A DNA stretch of 39,576 bases from an uncultured Lachnospiraceae bacterium (GCA_910588965.1 CAJUSO010000009.1:34755-74330), one strand, 5' to 3'. Shown: positions 23,579 through 32,725, numbered from the stretch's first letter. A program made the numbers and translations. The notes: generated by a model from the sequence alone, not told the origin.

Positions 23579-26047
23579 ATGAAAAATGGAATGTTTGATA
23601 AAAAAAGATTTATCCAGGAAATCAAAGACAACGTCAAGAACCTGTACCGTAAGACGTTAGAGGAAGCTTCCCAGCAGGAAGTATACCAGGCGGTGTCCCA
23701 GGCCGTAAAGGAAGTCATCATCGACCAGTGGCTTGCCACCCAGAAGACCTTTGAGAAAAAAGACCCCAAGATTGTATATTATATGTCCATGGAATTCCTG
23801 GTAGGCCGCGCCTTGGGCAACAACCTGATCAACCTGACCGCATACCAGGAAGTCAAAGAGGCATTAGAAGAAATTGGGTTTGACTTGAATGCCATCGAGG
23901 ACCAGGAGCCGGATCCAGCCCTGGGGAACGGAGGCCTTGGGCGGCTTGCAGCCTGCTTCATGGAATCCCTGTCCACCTTGGGCTACGCTGCTTATGGCTG
24001 CGGCATCCGTTACCATTACGGCCTGTTCCGCCAGGAAATCAAAAACGGCTTCCAGACAGAAGAGCCCGACAACTGGCTGAAGGACGGGTATCCCTTTGAA
24101 CTGCGCCGCCCAGAGCATACCTTCCCGGTAAAATTCGGCGGCTATGTCCGTTCGGAGGTCGATAAGGGCGGCAAGGTAAGGTTCCTCCACGAGGGCTACC
24201 AGACCATCCGCGCGGTGCCTTACGATATGCCTATCGTAGGGTATAACAACAACATGGTAAACGTGCTGATTGCCTGGGACGCAGAGCCGGAGAAATATTT
24301 TGAATTGGATGCCTTTGACAAGGGCGATTACAATAAAGCCGTGGAGCAGGGCAATCTGGCCAGGAACCTGGTAAATGTCCTCTATCCCAATGACAACCAG
24401 ATCCAGGGCAAGGAGCTGCGCTTAAAGCAGCAGTATTTCTTTGTATCAGCCAGCGTGCAGCGCGCTGTGGCCCGTTTTAAGAAATACCATGATGATTTGC
24501 ACAAGCTTCCCGAGAAGGTGGCTATCCAGCTGAATGATACCCACCCCACCGTTGCTGTGGCCGAACTGATGCGGATCCTGCTGGACGAGGAAGGCATGGA
24601 GTGGGATGAGGCATGGGAAATCACCACGCATACCTGTGCTTACACAAACCATACGATTATGTCCGAAGCGCTGGAAAAGTGGCCGATTGAGATTTTCTCC
24701 AGGCTGCTGCCCAGGATTTACCAGATTGTAGAAGAGATTAACCGCCGTTTTATCCTGGACATTGAAAAGAAATTCCCCGGCGACTTCAACAAGGTAAAGA
24801 AAATGGCAATTATTTACGATGGCCAGGTGAAGATGGCGCATCTTGCGATTGCGGCAGGCTGCTCTGTCAACGGCGTGGCTAGGCTGCACACGGAGATCCT
24901 AAAGAACCAGGAACTGCATGATTTTTATGAGATGTTCCCGGAAAAGTTCAACAATAAGACAAACGGCATTACCCAAAGGAGGTTCCTGTACCATGGGAAT
25001 CCGTTACTGTCTGAGTGGATTAATAAATATATTGGGGACGACTGGGTAACCAACCTGCCCCATCTGGAGAAGCTGGCCGTTTATGCGGATGATGAGAAAG
25101 CGCAGCAGGAATTTATGCATATCAAATACCGGAATAAGCTGCGCCTTGCAGAGTATATCAAAAAGCACAATGGGATAGAAGTAGACCCGCGCTCTATTTT
25201 TGACGTCCAGGTCAAGCGTCTGCACGAGTATAAAAGGCAGCTTCTGAATATCCTGCATGTGATGTACCTGTACAATAAAGTCAAGGAGCATCCTGACATG
25301 GAGTTCTATCCCAGGACATTCATTTTCGGCGCAAAGGCAGCTGCCGGCTATAAGATTGCGAAGCTGACCATTAAGCTGATTAACAGCGTAGCGGATGTCA
25401 TCAATAATGACGCTTCTATTAATGGCAAGATTAAAGTAGTATTTATCGAAGATTATAAGGTATCCATCGCAGAGCATATTTTTGCGGCTTCGGATGTGTC
25501 CGAGCAGATTTCTACGGCCAGCAAGGAGGCCTCCGGGACAGGTAATATGAAATTCATGCTGAATGGCGCCGTGACATTGGGGACGATGGACGGTGCAAAT
25601 GTGGAAATCGTGGAAGAGGTTGGGGAAGAGAATGCCGTTATCTTCGGCATGAGCTCCCAGGAAGTAATTGACCATGAGAAAAAACGGGATTATGACCCTA
25701 TGCAGATATTTAACCAAGACCAGGAAATCCGCCAGGTGCTGATGCAGCTTATCAATGGGATGTATTCCAGGAATGACTCAGAGCTGTTCCGCCCCCTTTA
25801 TAATTCCCTCTTGAATAAGAAGGAAACACAGTATGCGGATACCTATTTTATCCTGAAGGATTTCCGTTCCTATGCAGAGGCACAGGAGAAGATAGAGAAA
25901 GCTTACCGGGATGAAAAGGGCTGGGCTAAGATGGCTATCCTGAATGTGGCCCATGCTGGGAAGTTTACCTCAGATAGGACCATCCAGGAATATGTGGATG
26001 ATATCTGGCATTTGGATAAGGTAAAAGTGGAGATGCCGGAATCCTAG
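23579..26047 (+). CDS. glgP: Glycogen/maltodextrin phosphorylase
   Basis: GT35 enzyme that releases glucose 1-phosphate from alpha-1,4-glucans, cytoplasmic. AAGGAG lies 6 bp before the ATG at 23579, so an upstream in-frame GTG at 23564 is rejected. The 822 residues have the N-terminal YYMSMEFLVGR and ALGNGGLGRLAACF blocks, then NDTHPTVAVAELMR, TNHT, and the PLP site GTGNMKFMLNG with Lys658. No extra N-terminal regulatory extension is seen. It begins 18 bp after ileS and has no promoter of its own that I can see, so it is probably transcribed with ileS and may feel T-box control, an unusual link. A terminator follows. Confidence 0.95.
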   Translation: MKNGMFDKKRFIQEIKDNVKNLYRKTLEEASQQEVYQAVSQAVKEVIIDQWLATQKTFEKKDPKIVYYMSMEFLVGRALGNNLINLTAYQEVKEALEEIGFDLNAIEDQEPDPALGNGGLGRLAACFMESLSTLGYAAYGCGIRYHYGLFRQEIKNGFQTEEPDNWLKDGYPFELRRPEHTFPVKFGGYVRSEVDKGGKVRFLHEGYQTIRAVPYDMPIVGYNNNMVNVLIAWDAEPEKYFELDAFDKGDYNKAVEQGNLARNLVNVLYPNDNQIQGKELRLKQQYFFVSASVQRAVARFKKYHDDLHKLPEKVAIQLNDTHPTVAVAELMRILLDEEGMEWDEAWEITTHTCAYTNHTIMSEALEKWPIEIFSRLLPRIYQIVEEINRRFILDIEKKFPGDFNKVKKMAIIYDGQVKMAHLAIAAGCSVNGVARLHTEILKNQELHDFYEMFPEKFNNKTNGITQRRFLYHGNPLLSEWINKYIGDDWVTNLPHLEKLAVYADDEKAQQEFMHIKYRNKLRLAEYIKKHNGIEVDPRSIFDVQVKRLHEYKRQLLNILHVMYLYNKVKEHPDMEFYPRTFIFGAKAAAGYKIAKLTIKLINSVADVINNDASINGKIKVVFIEDYKVSIAEHIFAASDVSEQISTASKEASGTGNMKFMLNGAVTLGTMDGANVEIVEEVGEENAVIFGMSSQEVIDHEKKRDYDPMQIFNQDQEIRQVLMQLINGMYSRNDSELFRPLYNSLLNKKETQYADTYFILKDFRSYAEAQEKIEKAYRDEKGWAKMAILNVAHAGKFTSDRTIQEYVDDIWHLDKVKVEMPES

Positions 26048-26148
26048 TATAAGCTGCATGGAAGGCTTTCCTGTTTGGCGTAGGATAGTTTTTACCCTAT
26101 TTTGCTATAACCGGGGGCAAGGCTGCAGGAAACATGGATTCAGAATAA

Positions 26149-26181
26149 GGGCAAAGGGCTGGGGAGCCTTTTGCCCTTTTT
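26149..26181 (+). terminator. Intrinsic terminator after ileS-glgP
   Basis: GGGCAAA (26149-26155) pairs with TTTGCCC (26170-26176), with inner GGCT/AGCC, followed by five T. Confidence 0.9.
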
Positions 26182-26259
26182 AACTTATTCCCAGGGGATT
26201 TTAGGTTCTTGGATTTGTTAAAAATTTGGCAAATTAATGAAAAAGTTGTCTGGAAAATA

Positions 26260-26288
26260 TTGTAAGCCTCATTTTTTAAGAGTATAAT
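26260..26288 (+). promoter_or_regulatory. Sigma-A promoter for the secreted repeat protein
   Basis: TTGTAA (26260-26265), 17 bp, TATAAT (26283-26288). The predicted start near 26295 leaves only about 42 nt of leader to the chosen start codon. Confidence 0.75.
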
Positions 26289-26336
26289 GGAGGTGCAAAT
26301 TTATTAATGCATACCAAAAGAACAGGAGGAAGCGAA

Positions 26337-29063
26337 ATGGGGAAGAACAAACAGCTGTTATGTTTCATGCTGACCGCAGCAATGGCCGTACAGCCGGTAA
26401 ATCTGTCCGCTGCCGCTATGCAGCCGGGAGGGGAGGAAGCCTGGCAGGAAAGCCAGGGTATTGTTGCTCCCGTCCTGCAGGATGGCATGGCGGTCATCCC
26501 GGCAGGCAGCAGTGTGGAAGAAGCCAAAATCATTTTGGCAAAGGCGCTTATCAGCAATTCCGGGGATTTTACAGAGGAGGAGCTGTTGGGGCTGGACTGG
26601 CAGTATTACTGCGAGGGCAAGACAGGGATTGGTACTTGGGGCAACCGGAGCTGGGGCCCTATCAGCGGTTTTACAACAGAAACCGGTAAATTAATCAAGA
26701 CGAAATACCAGCATCCTGCATTGGCCGATCATGGGGATGGGGATTACCAAGTCCGTATTGGGGATACAGGAGCGGAAGCTACGTTGACCAAAAAATCCAT
26801 TTGGGATTCCAGTATTGTATTGAACGGGGACATCCAAGCCAGCCTGCCCTATACAGAGGAAGGCAATGTTGATTATGCACAGTTCCAGGCAAATCTCCTG
26901 CAGGCAGCCGTTGCGCAGACTACGCCGGAACTGTCCCTGGAAGATATCACCGTCGAATATTATGCCACAGCAAAATCCGGCAGCGTAGGCAGCATGGGTA
27001 AAGCCTGGGCGCCATTGGGCGGCGGCAAAATATCCGGCCTGGAATATCCAGCCATTTCCGCAGGCAGCCATCAGATCCGGTTTTCCTGGGGCGGGAACGG
27101 CACCTATGCCGCAGTATCTGCTGAGGCGGCTGTGACAGTCAAAGAGCGTGAGGCTGCGCCTTATGTGCAGAATGACCCTGCCGGCAGCGTGAAACTGCCT
27201 TTCAATGCAGATTTAAGCGTGGATTACGATGCGCTTAGCCAGAGCATGTTCCATGCCATCGTGGCAGAATCCCCTGTCCTGGCGGCAGATAATGTAACCA
27301 TTGAATATTATGCATCTGCTTCAACCGGCAGCGTAGGCAGCATCGGCAAGGCCTGGGCGCCGTTGGGCGGCGGTAAGGTATCCGGCCTGGAATACCCAGG
27401 CATCCCCGCAGGCATACAGAAAATCCGCATTTATTGGCCAGGCAGCCAAATGTATGCGCCAACCACCATTGAGGCAGAGGTTGAAGTCCTGGAACGTGAA
27501 CAAGTACAGTTCCAGCTAAAGGATGCGCCTTATGAAACAGGCATGGTGTTTACGGCAAGCCAAGGATATGATTATGCGGCTACTGCCAAGGCGATTTATG
27601 ACACGGTGGTGGCGTCTGTCAGCCCCCAGGTGGATGAAAGCGAGATAAAAGTAGAATATAATACAGACCTGACAGGGCTGACACATACCAGCTATAAGCC
27701 ATTGGATGAGGCAGGCGCGGCAGGCTTAGTTAAGTTTAAGGATGGCAAGTGGGAAATCCGGATTTCCTGCGGCGACACGGCAGAATACCGCGGCAATTCT
27801 GTTACAGTGGACGTGACAGTCAGCGATAACCGCCTTGCCAGTACAGTTGCATTGAAGGAAGGCGCTTCCTTTACTTACAATATGGATCCTGCTGTAATGG
27901 AGCAGGCAATCTTTGACAGCGTCATTGATTGGGATAATTCTGAACTGCCAGCGAGGGAGAGCGTAAGCCTTAAGGATTTTGAAATCCTCTATAAGGCGCA
28001 GATTGATGTCTTAGACAATAAATTTGACCCTGGCAAGCTGGGCGGCTTGCTGGACAAGATACCTGGGCTGGAAGGCGTAGGCGGGAGCCTTGAGGATATT
28101 GCCGGAAGCTTAGGCGACAGCACCAAGCGGTGGATGCCGGTAGCCGGCGGGGAATACCTGGGGATCCCTTATGCGCCGATGGGCGCAGGGCAGCACCAGA
28201 TCCAGGTGGTGTATAAGGGCAGTGCAGAATACCGCCCGTCAGATGCGGCTGCGGGAAGCGTAGAAGTTGGGAAGGCAAAAGTAAAAGTCCGTGTCCATTC
28301 CGACAACATTTATGCTGACCAGCCGTTGCCGGAAGGGTTCATCACGACGGATCCGGCAGATAAGTTTGATTTCTATACCATCTATGCTGGTGCAACCAGC
28401 AATGTGAACCTGGGGATTTATTTGGATTTGCCAGACAAGTTTGACAATAATAAGTTTATTGGCATGATCGATCCTGTGATAGAGAAGGTTACAGGCAAGA
28501 GTTTCAGCAAAATGCTGCAGGACGGCATTACCTTAGGGGAACTGCGCACCATGTTTGACAGCACAGAGCTTTTGGAGCTTCTGGAGAAGCTGGGCGTGGA
28601 CACAGGAGCCTTCGGCCAGATTTTAAAGGCCTTAAACGCTATGCCATCCATCACGGACAGCGTGCGCATCGGGTTTGGTATGCCAAACCGGGCAGGGCTT
28701 TATAGTGTAACGGTTATCACAGACAACAAGAATTACCACACAGGCGTAGGCGTAGGGGCTTTGTTAGTTAAAATGCGCTTATCCGGCGTGAAGCTGACCT
28801 GGAACCAAGATTTGGGAAGCAAAATCAGCGCTGCGGATGCCAAGGAGTTTGATTTTGGCGCAACCTTATCCTCCAATGGGGATGTGAGCGTCAGCCAGGG
28901 CAATGTGCATTACCTGTATTCTGGGTTTACCAGCAAATGGAAGATTTATTCCAGTACCACAACCCCGCCTACAGAGCCAGGGCGCTATACCATGACGGTG
29001 GTTACCTTGGGGGGCAATTACCAGGCAGCCCCAATTACCCGTTCCTTCCAGATTACAAAATAA
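26337..29063 (+). CDS. Large secreted repeat protein of unknown function
   Basis: Exported protein of 908 residues. ATG 26337 has AGGAGG 7 bp upstream; an ATG at 26307 does not. A signal peptide covers about residues 1-27 (hydrophobic core LLCFMLTAAMAV, ending near LSAAA). From about residue 164 there are at least three, probably four, related domains of roughly 105-120 residues. The first two share KAWAPLGGGK and SGLEYP; each domain alternates a VDY..-helix part with beta-rich EYY/IRI parts, like bacterial Ig-type modules. Helical insertions (about residues 560-595 and 700-770) interrupt the later modules. There is no LPXTG anchor, transmembrane tail or SLH domain, so cell-wall attachment is unexplained. 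No enzyme motif was recognised. It is likely a surface or matrix protein, transcribed alone. Confidence 0.8.
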   Translation: MGKNKQLLCFMLTAAMAVQPVNLSAAAMQPGGEEAWQESQGIVAPVLQDGMAVIPAGSSVEEAKIILAKALISNSGDFTEEELLGLDWQYYCEGKTGIGTWGNRSWGPISGFTTETGKLIKTKYQHPALADHGDGDYQVRIGDTGAEATLTKKSIWDSSIVLNGDIQASLPYTEEGNVDYAQFQANLLQAAVAQTTPELSLEDITVEYYATAKSGSVGSMGKAWAPLGGGKISGLEYPAISAGSHQIRFSWGGNGTYAAVSAEAAVTVKEREAAPYVQNDPAGSVKLPFNADLSVDYDALSQSMFHAIVAESPVLAADNVTIEYYASASTGSVGSIGKAWAPLGGGKVSGLEYPGIPAGIQKIRIYWPGSQMYAPTTIEAEVEVLEREQVQFQLKDAPYETGMVFTASQGYDYAATAKAIYDTVVASVSPQVDESEIKVEYNTDLTGLTHTSYKPLDEAGAAGLVKFKDGKWEIRISCGDTAEYRGNSVTVDVTVSDNRLASTVALKEGASFTYNMDPAVMEQAIFDSVIDWDNSELPARESVSLKDFEILYKAQIDVLDNKFDPGKLGGLLDKIPGLEGVGGSLEDIAGSLGDSTKRWMPVAGGEYLGIPYAPMGAGQHQIQVVYKGSAEYRPSDAAAGSVEVGKAKVKVRVHSDNIYADQPLPEGFITTDPADKFDFYTIYAGATSNVNLGIYLDLPDKFDNNKFIGMIDPVIEKVTGKSFSKMLQDGITLGELRTMFDSTELLELLEKLGVDTGAFGQILKALNAMPSITDSVRIGFGMPNRAGLYSVTVITDNKNYHTGVGVGALLVKMRLSGVKLTWNQDLGSKISAADAKEFDFGATLSSNGDVSVSQGNVHYLYSGFTSKWKIYSSTTTPPTEPGRYTMTVVTLGGNYQAAPITRSFQITK
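26826..27521 (+). repeat. Two-copy 348-bp in-frame duplication
   Basis: The segments beginning GAATATTATGC at 26955 and 27303 are about 80-90 percent identical by eye over roughly 120 bp, and flanking sequence is more diverged. The copies differ by a one-codon indel near the VDY motif. This marks a domain duplication within the secreted protein that is recent relative to the other modules. Confidence 0.75.
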
Positions 29064-29099
29064 CCAAAGGGATACGGAGCGGGAGATCAGAAGCTAACG

Positions 29100-29140
29100 A
29101 TAGGGAAGAGCATGCAGGGATGCGGCTCTTCCCTATTTAT
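29100..29140 (+). terminator. Intrinsic terminator after the secreted repeat protein
   Basis: Twelve-bp stem ATAGGGAAGAGC/GCTCTTCCCTAT (29100-29111 with 29125-29136) with a modest TTTATT tail. Confidence 0.7.
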
Positions 29141-29258
29141 TCCAGCAGGGATTGGGCCAAGCAGCCGCGCTTGCGCAGATATCTGGCGGATGCCGTGGGG
29201 GTAAGCGCCCTTTGGTCGGCAAATACGAGCGGGCAATGCGCCGATTCAAATTTGGGTA

Positions 29259-29287
29259 TTTCCAAATAGGGTATTTTGGTATATGAT
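29259..29287 (+). promoter_or_regulatory. Possible promoter for the EamA transporter operon
   Basis: TTTCCA (29259-29264), 17 bp, TATGAT (29282-29287). A small inverted repeat ATTTGG/CCAAAT (29250-29267) overlaps the -35 box and could be an operator. The gap 29064-29389 otherwise holds only the terminator. Confidence 0.5.
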
Positions 29288-29389
29288 ATAGGCAATGCTT
29301 TTTTGGAAGGGAAATCGATACCGGAGGGAGCCGGCCCGCATGGGGAAGGGAAGGCAGGTGTTTGGAAATACAAAGGAGGAACAGATAAT

Positions 29390-30499
29390 ATGGATAAATT
29401 TCAGATGAGGCAGTCCCTGCTTTTGCTGCTTACGGCTACAATCTGGGGGGTTGCTTTTGTGGCACAGAGCGTAGGGATGGATTATGTTGGGCCGCTGACG
29501 TTTAACTGTGTCAGGTCCCTGCTGGGAGGGGCAGTGCTGCTTCCCTGCATTTGGCTCCTGGATAAGTATGGCGGGAAGCATGGTCCGATAGGGGAAGAGG
29601 GAAGGATAGGGCATGAAGGCAAAAATGGGGGACAAGCAGAAGGGCGATTGCAGATAGGGCATGAGGGCAAAAATGGGGGACAAGCAGAAGGGCGATTGCA
29701 GATAGGGCATGAGGGCAAAAAAGGGAAGCAGGCAGACAGGCAATTGCAGATAGGGCATGAGGGCAAAAAGAGGAAACAGGCAGACAGGCAATTGCTGGCA
29801 GGGGGGATTATCTGCGGGCTGCTGCTGTGCCTTGCGACAAATTTCCAGCAGGTGGGGATTGCCTATACCACTGTTGGGAAGGCAGGGTTTATCACGGCCT
29901 TGTACATTGTGATTGTGCCGGTCCTAGGGCTTTTTTCCCATAGGAAGTGCAGGCCGCTGCTGTGGCTGGGCGTATGCCTTGCGCTTGTAGGGCTGTATTT
30001 TCTGTGCATGGCAGGAGCGGGCGCCCAGGTAACAGAAGGGCAGGTATTCCCTGGGATCCCCATAGGCAAGGGGGATTTCCTGGTATTTATCTGTGCTCTG
30101 CTGTTTTCCGGGCATATCCTGGCAATCGACCATTTTACGCAGCGGGTAGACGGGGTGAAAATGTCTTGTATCCAGTTCTGGGTGTGCGGGCTTGTGTCAG
30201 GGGTTGGGATGTTCCTGGCAGAGGAGCCGCGCCTGGCAGAGATTTTGATGGCATGGAAGCCCTTGCTGTATGCTGGGGTAATGTCCTGCGGCGTGGCCTA
30301 TACGCTGCAGGTGGTAGGGCAGAAGGGGATGGATCCTACCGTAGCCTCCTTGATCCTGAGCCTGGAATCAGTCATATCCGTATTGGCAGGGCTGGTGGTG
30401 TTAGGGCAGAGGCTGTCCTGGCAGGAGACCTTAGGGTGCGCGCTGATGTTTGCGGCAATCGTGCTGGCGCAGGTTGCAGGAAAGGAAAAAAGCGCCTGA
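29390..30499 (+). CDS. EamA/DMT family transporter with repeat loop insert
   Basis: Drug/metabolite-type membrane transporter of 369 residues; substrate unknown. AAAGGAGG lies 10 bp before ATG 29390. The usual start TATIWGVAFVAQ (helix 1, about residues 10-28) and helix 2 (about 36-56) are followed by an unusual charged segment of four 16-residue repeats (residues 73-136). Helices 3-10 then continue in family order, including ATNFQQVGIAYTTVGKAGFITALY and the second EamA half ending VLAGLVVLGQ. Without the insert, the length of about 305 residues is normal for the family. The TPR lipoprotein gene follows 52 bp downstream, probably in the same operon. Confidence 0.9.
   Translation: MDKFQMRQSLLLLLTATIWGVAFVAQSVGMDYVGPLTFNCVRSLLGGAVLLPCIWLLDKYGGKHGPIGEEGRIGHEGKNGGQAEGRLQIGHEGKNGGQAEGRLQIGHEGKKGKQADRQLQIGHEGKKRKQADRQLLAGGIICGLLLCLATNFQQVGIAYTTVGKAGFITALYIVIVPVLGLFSHRKCRPLLWLGVCLALVGLYFLCMAGAGAQVTEGQVFPGIPIGKGDFLVFICALLFSGHILAIDHFTQRVDGVKMSCIQFWVCGLVSGVGMFLAEEPRLAEILMAWKPLLYAGVMSCGVAYTLQVVGQKGMDPTVASLILSLESVISVLAGLVVLGQRLSWQETLGCALMFAAIVLAQVAGKEKSA
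29606..29797 (+). repeat. In-frame minisatellite, 4 x 48 bp
   Basis: Four exact-length units beginning ATAGGGCATGA at 29606, 29654, 29702 and 29750. Units 1 and 2 are nearly identical, as are 3 and 4. Each unit encodes IGHEGK..., Gly/Lys/Gln-rich and hydrophilic. Gain or loss of units would keep the reading frame. Confidence 0.95.
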
Positions 30500-30551
30500 T
30501 GCCTGGACAGGTTTGGGCCGGTAAAGCCTATGTGGAAAGAGAGGGATAGAT

Positions 30552-31541
30552 ATGGGAAAGAAAAGAAGGAGCCAAAAAGCGTATGCTTTGGCAAAAGCAG
30601 CCTTGGCATTTTCGGCAGCCGCTGCAGTAAGCATGGCAGGATGCCAGGATAAAGAGGCTTTGGAAAAGCAGGAGACATACCGTCAGCTTGGGATTAAGGA
30701 ACTGAATGAGGGGAAATACGAAGACGCTGTGAAAGATTTCCAAAAAGCCTTAGAGCAGTCCAAGGCAAAAGTGGGTGATTTGGAAATTGACATCTGTTAT
30801 TATAAGGCAACGGCACAGTATAGCAGCGGCGATACCGAAGGGGCGCTTTCTACTTGCACCGCCCTGATTGATTATGATAAAAAGGATGCAAAGGCGTATT
30901 TCCTCCGGGGGAGCATTTATCTGAAGCAGGGGGAAGGGAAACAGGGGCTGGAGGATTATAACACGGCGTTCCAGTATTGTAAAGACGACTTCGGGATGTA
31001 TATCGCGGCCTATGGGAACTTAACGGCAGCCGGGTTTGAGCATGAAGCCCAGGGGATTTTAGAGGAAGCTGTAAAGATAGACGGGGAGGAGCCGGAGCAA
31101 TGCAGGGAGCGGGGGTATCTATACTTCTTGCAAGGCTACTATGAGAATGCCCGGAGGGAACTGGATAAAGCCATTAATCAAGGGGACGCCAAAGCCTTAC
31201 TGTATCTGGCCCAGGTCTATGATGCCCAAGGGGATTCCAAGCAGGCAAAGCCCTTGTATGAGAGCTATATTGAGAAGAACAGCGCAGACGTCTCTGCTTT
31301 GAACCAATTAGGGGAAATGCAGCTAGAGGCAGGCAAGTACGAGCAGGCGCTGGTATTTTTCCAGAATGCATTAGCGGCAGGCGCAGAAGGGCATCAGCAG
31401 CAGCTCCGTAAGAATGAGATTATCGCTTATGAAAAGATGCTGGATTTTGCGGCTGCAAAAGAAAAAATGGAAACTTATATCCAGGATTACCCAGACGATG
31501 AAGGGGCGCAGAGGGAGTATGTGTTTCTACAGACGAGATAG
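30552..31541 (+). CDS. TPR repeat lipoprotein
   Basis: Predicted surface lipoprotein of 329 residues. A basic N-terminus and hydrophobic stretch end in VSMAGC, with Cys31 as likely anchor. The remainder is alpha-helical with about seven tetratricopeptide-type units; examples are LGIKELNEGKYEDAVKDF, AYFLRGSIYLKQGEG and LGEMQLEAGKYEQALVFF. TPR arrays hold protein partners, and no partner can be named here. GAGAGGGATAG precedes the ATG. It is the second gene after the EamA transporter. The stop codon overlaps the 5' arm of a hairpin. Confidence 0.87.
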   Translation: MGKKRRSQKAYALAKAALAFSAAAAVSMAGCQDKEALEKQETYRQLGIKELNEGKYEDAVKDFQKALEQSKAKVGDLEIDICYYKATAQYSSGDTEGALSTCTALIDYDKKDAKAYFLRGSIYLKQGEGKQGLEDYNTAFQYCKDDFGMYIAAYGNLTAAGFEHEAQGILEEAVKIDGEEPEQCRERGYLYFLQGYYENARRELDKAINQGDAKALLYLAQVYDAQGDSKQAKPLYESYIEKNSADVSALNQLGEMQLEAGKYEQALVFFQNALAAGAEGHQQQLRKNEIIAYEKMLDFAAAKEKMETYIQDYPDDEGAQREYVFLQTR

Positions 31542-31557
31542 CCCCCAAAAGGGGGCT
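31540..31557. other. Hairpin at the end of the TPR gene
   Basis: AGCCCCC-AAAA-GGGGGCT, perfect 7-bp stem overlapping the TAG stop. There is no T-run on the plus strand (GTTGGGGGGTT follows). It lies between convergent genes and may be a weak or factor-assisted terminator. Confidence 0.5.
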
Positions 31558-31566
31558 GTTGGGGGG

Positions 31567-32397
31567 TTATCTTGCCTCCATTGCCTTCCGGTAGGCTCCT
31601 GCGGTCATCCCGCAGCTTTTCCGGAAGCTTTGGGAGAAATAGCTTTGGGAGGAAAAGCCGGACAGCCTTGCGATTTCCGCAATGCTGTAATCTGTACTGG
31701 ACAGAAGTTCTTTGCAGTTTTGGATCCGTTTCTCATTTAAGTAATTAATCGGGGAAATGCCATAGGATTCCGTGAAGGTATGGATTAAGTAATATTTATT
31801 CAGGTGCGCCAGCTTGGCCAGGGAGTCCAGGCAGATATCCTCAGAATAATTGGCGTCAATATAACGCTTTACCAGCTTGCATTCCTGGTGTACCTTGGCG
31901 GAGGAGGCAATAACGTCAAATTGGAAAGTATTGTGACGGATGAGGCTGACAATGAGGAGCTCTAATAAATTCCTGCATACCAGTTCATAAAATTCTTTTT
32001 TTTCTTCCATTTCATGCAGCATAGAGGTGAAATAATACATAAGGCGTTCTTTGTTGCCCCGGCAATTGAAGACAGAATATTCCTTGTGCCCAGGGAAGGT
32101 GAACTGGATTCCCTCCACACCCAAGATAACATATTCCATAGGGGTGGCGTCCAGGGAAGTCTCTGTGTGGCGGACATGGGGGTTAATGATGGCAAAGTCA
32201 TCCTTTTGCAACGGGATGGATTCCTGTTCTGCAAAAAGCTGCCCAGAGCCGTTTTTCACATAGAACAGTTCTGCGAAATAATGGGTGTGTACCAGGCTTT
32301 TCCAGTCCCTTCCATAGCTGGAGGAAGTGACATAGAGAAGCTTGGCAGGCAGGATTTCCTTTGTTTCATCTATGAAGGCATAGCGTGTGTTTCCCAT
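31567..32397 (-). CDS. AraC family transcriptional regulator
   Basis: Regulator of 276 residues. The start at 32397 has AAAGGAG 5 bp upstream; the longer open frame beyond it lacks protein character. The N-terminal half is a cupin-like sugar-sensing domain (HTHYFAELFYVKNGSG, LQKDDFAIINPHVRH). The C-terminal half has two helix-turn-helix motifs, SLAKLAHLNKYYLIHTF and IAEIARLSGFSSQSYFSQSF, typical of AraC/XylS. It is divergent from the GH112 phosphorylase gene across an 800-bp gap, so it is a reasonable candidate activator of that gene and possibly of sugar genes elsewhere. The effector is unknown. Confidence 0.92.
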   Translation of the reverse strand: MGNTRYAFIDETKEILPAKLLYVTSSSYGRDWKSLVHTHYFAELFYVKNGSGQLFAEQESIPLQKDDFAIINPHVRHTETSLDATPMEYVILGVEGIQFTFPGHKEYSVFNCRGNKERLMYYFTSMLHEMEEKKEFYELVCRNLLELLIVSLIRHNTFQFDVIASSAKVHQECKLVKRYIDANYSEDICLDSLAKLAHLNKYYLIHTFTESYGISPINYLNEKRIQNCKELLSSTDYSIAEIARLSGFSSQSYFSQSFRKSCGMTAGAYRKAMEAR

Positions 32398-32529
32398 GGC
32401 GGCTCCTTTCCGGAAGGCAGGCGGGGCGTTCCTCTGCAGTCCCCTGCGTTGTTTATCATTGGTTTCTACTGCAGCAATGGCTGTATCAGATCTATGTGAA
32501 GGAAAATAAGTGATGCCGTATGATTTCTT

Positions 32530-32558
32530 ATTATACAGAAAAAAAGCAGAAAAGTCTA
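32530..32558 (-). promoter_or_regulatory. Promoter for the AraC regulator
   Basis: Minus-strand TAGACT (32558-32553), 17 bp, TATAAT (32535-32530). This leaves a leader of about 125 nt before the start codon. Confidence 0.65.
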
Positions 32559-32645
32559 GGAAAACACATTCTGGATATAAGCAAGGGTGATGATATTTGG
32601 CGGCTGCCGCAGGGGGAGCTGCCATTTGTCTTCCGTTGGGGCTAG

Positions 32646-32725
32646 CTATCCAAAAAGAGGAAAACCAGTATACAGAAAACAGCAAAGCTGCAGCATTCTG
32701 CTGTGGCTTTGCTGTTTTCGGATAG
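32646..32725. other. Long symmetric hairpin in the AraC-GH112 intergenic region
   Basis: AAAACAGCAAAGC (32676-32688) pairs perfectly with GCTTTGCTGTTTT (32706-32718). GCAGCA/TGCTGT lies inside, and CTATCC/GGATAG (32646, 32720) lies outside. It ends in TTTT on both strands, so it could act as a short-tailed bidirectional terminator. No gene lies next to it in either direction, so it may be an attenuator or the end of a small RNA. Confidence 0.6.

Noticed and set aside
29246..29791. Antisense repetitive frame (FALMPYLQ-type repeats)
   Set aside because: It is the reverse strand of the 48-bp minisatellite in the transporter gene. The plus strand has the clear membrane-protein family match.
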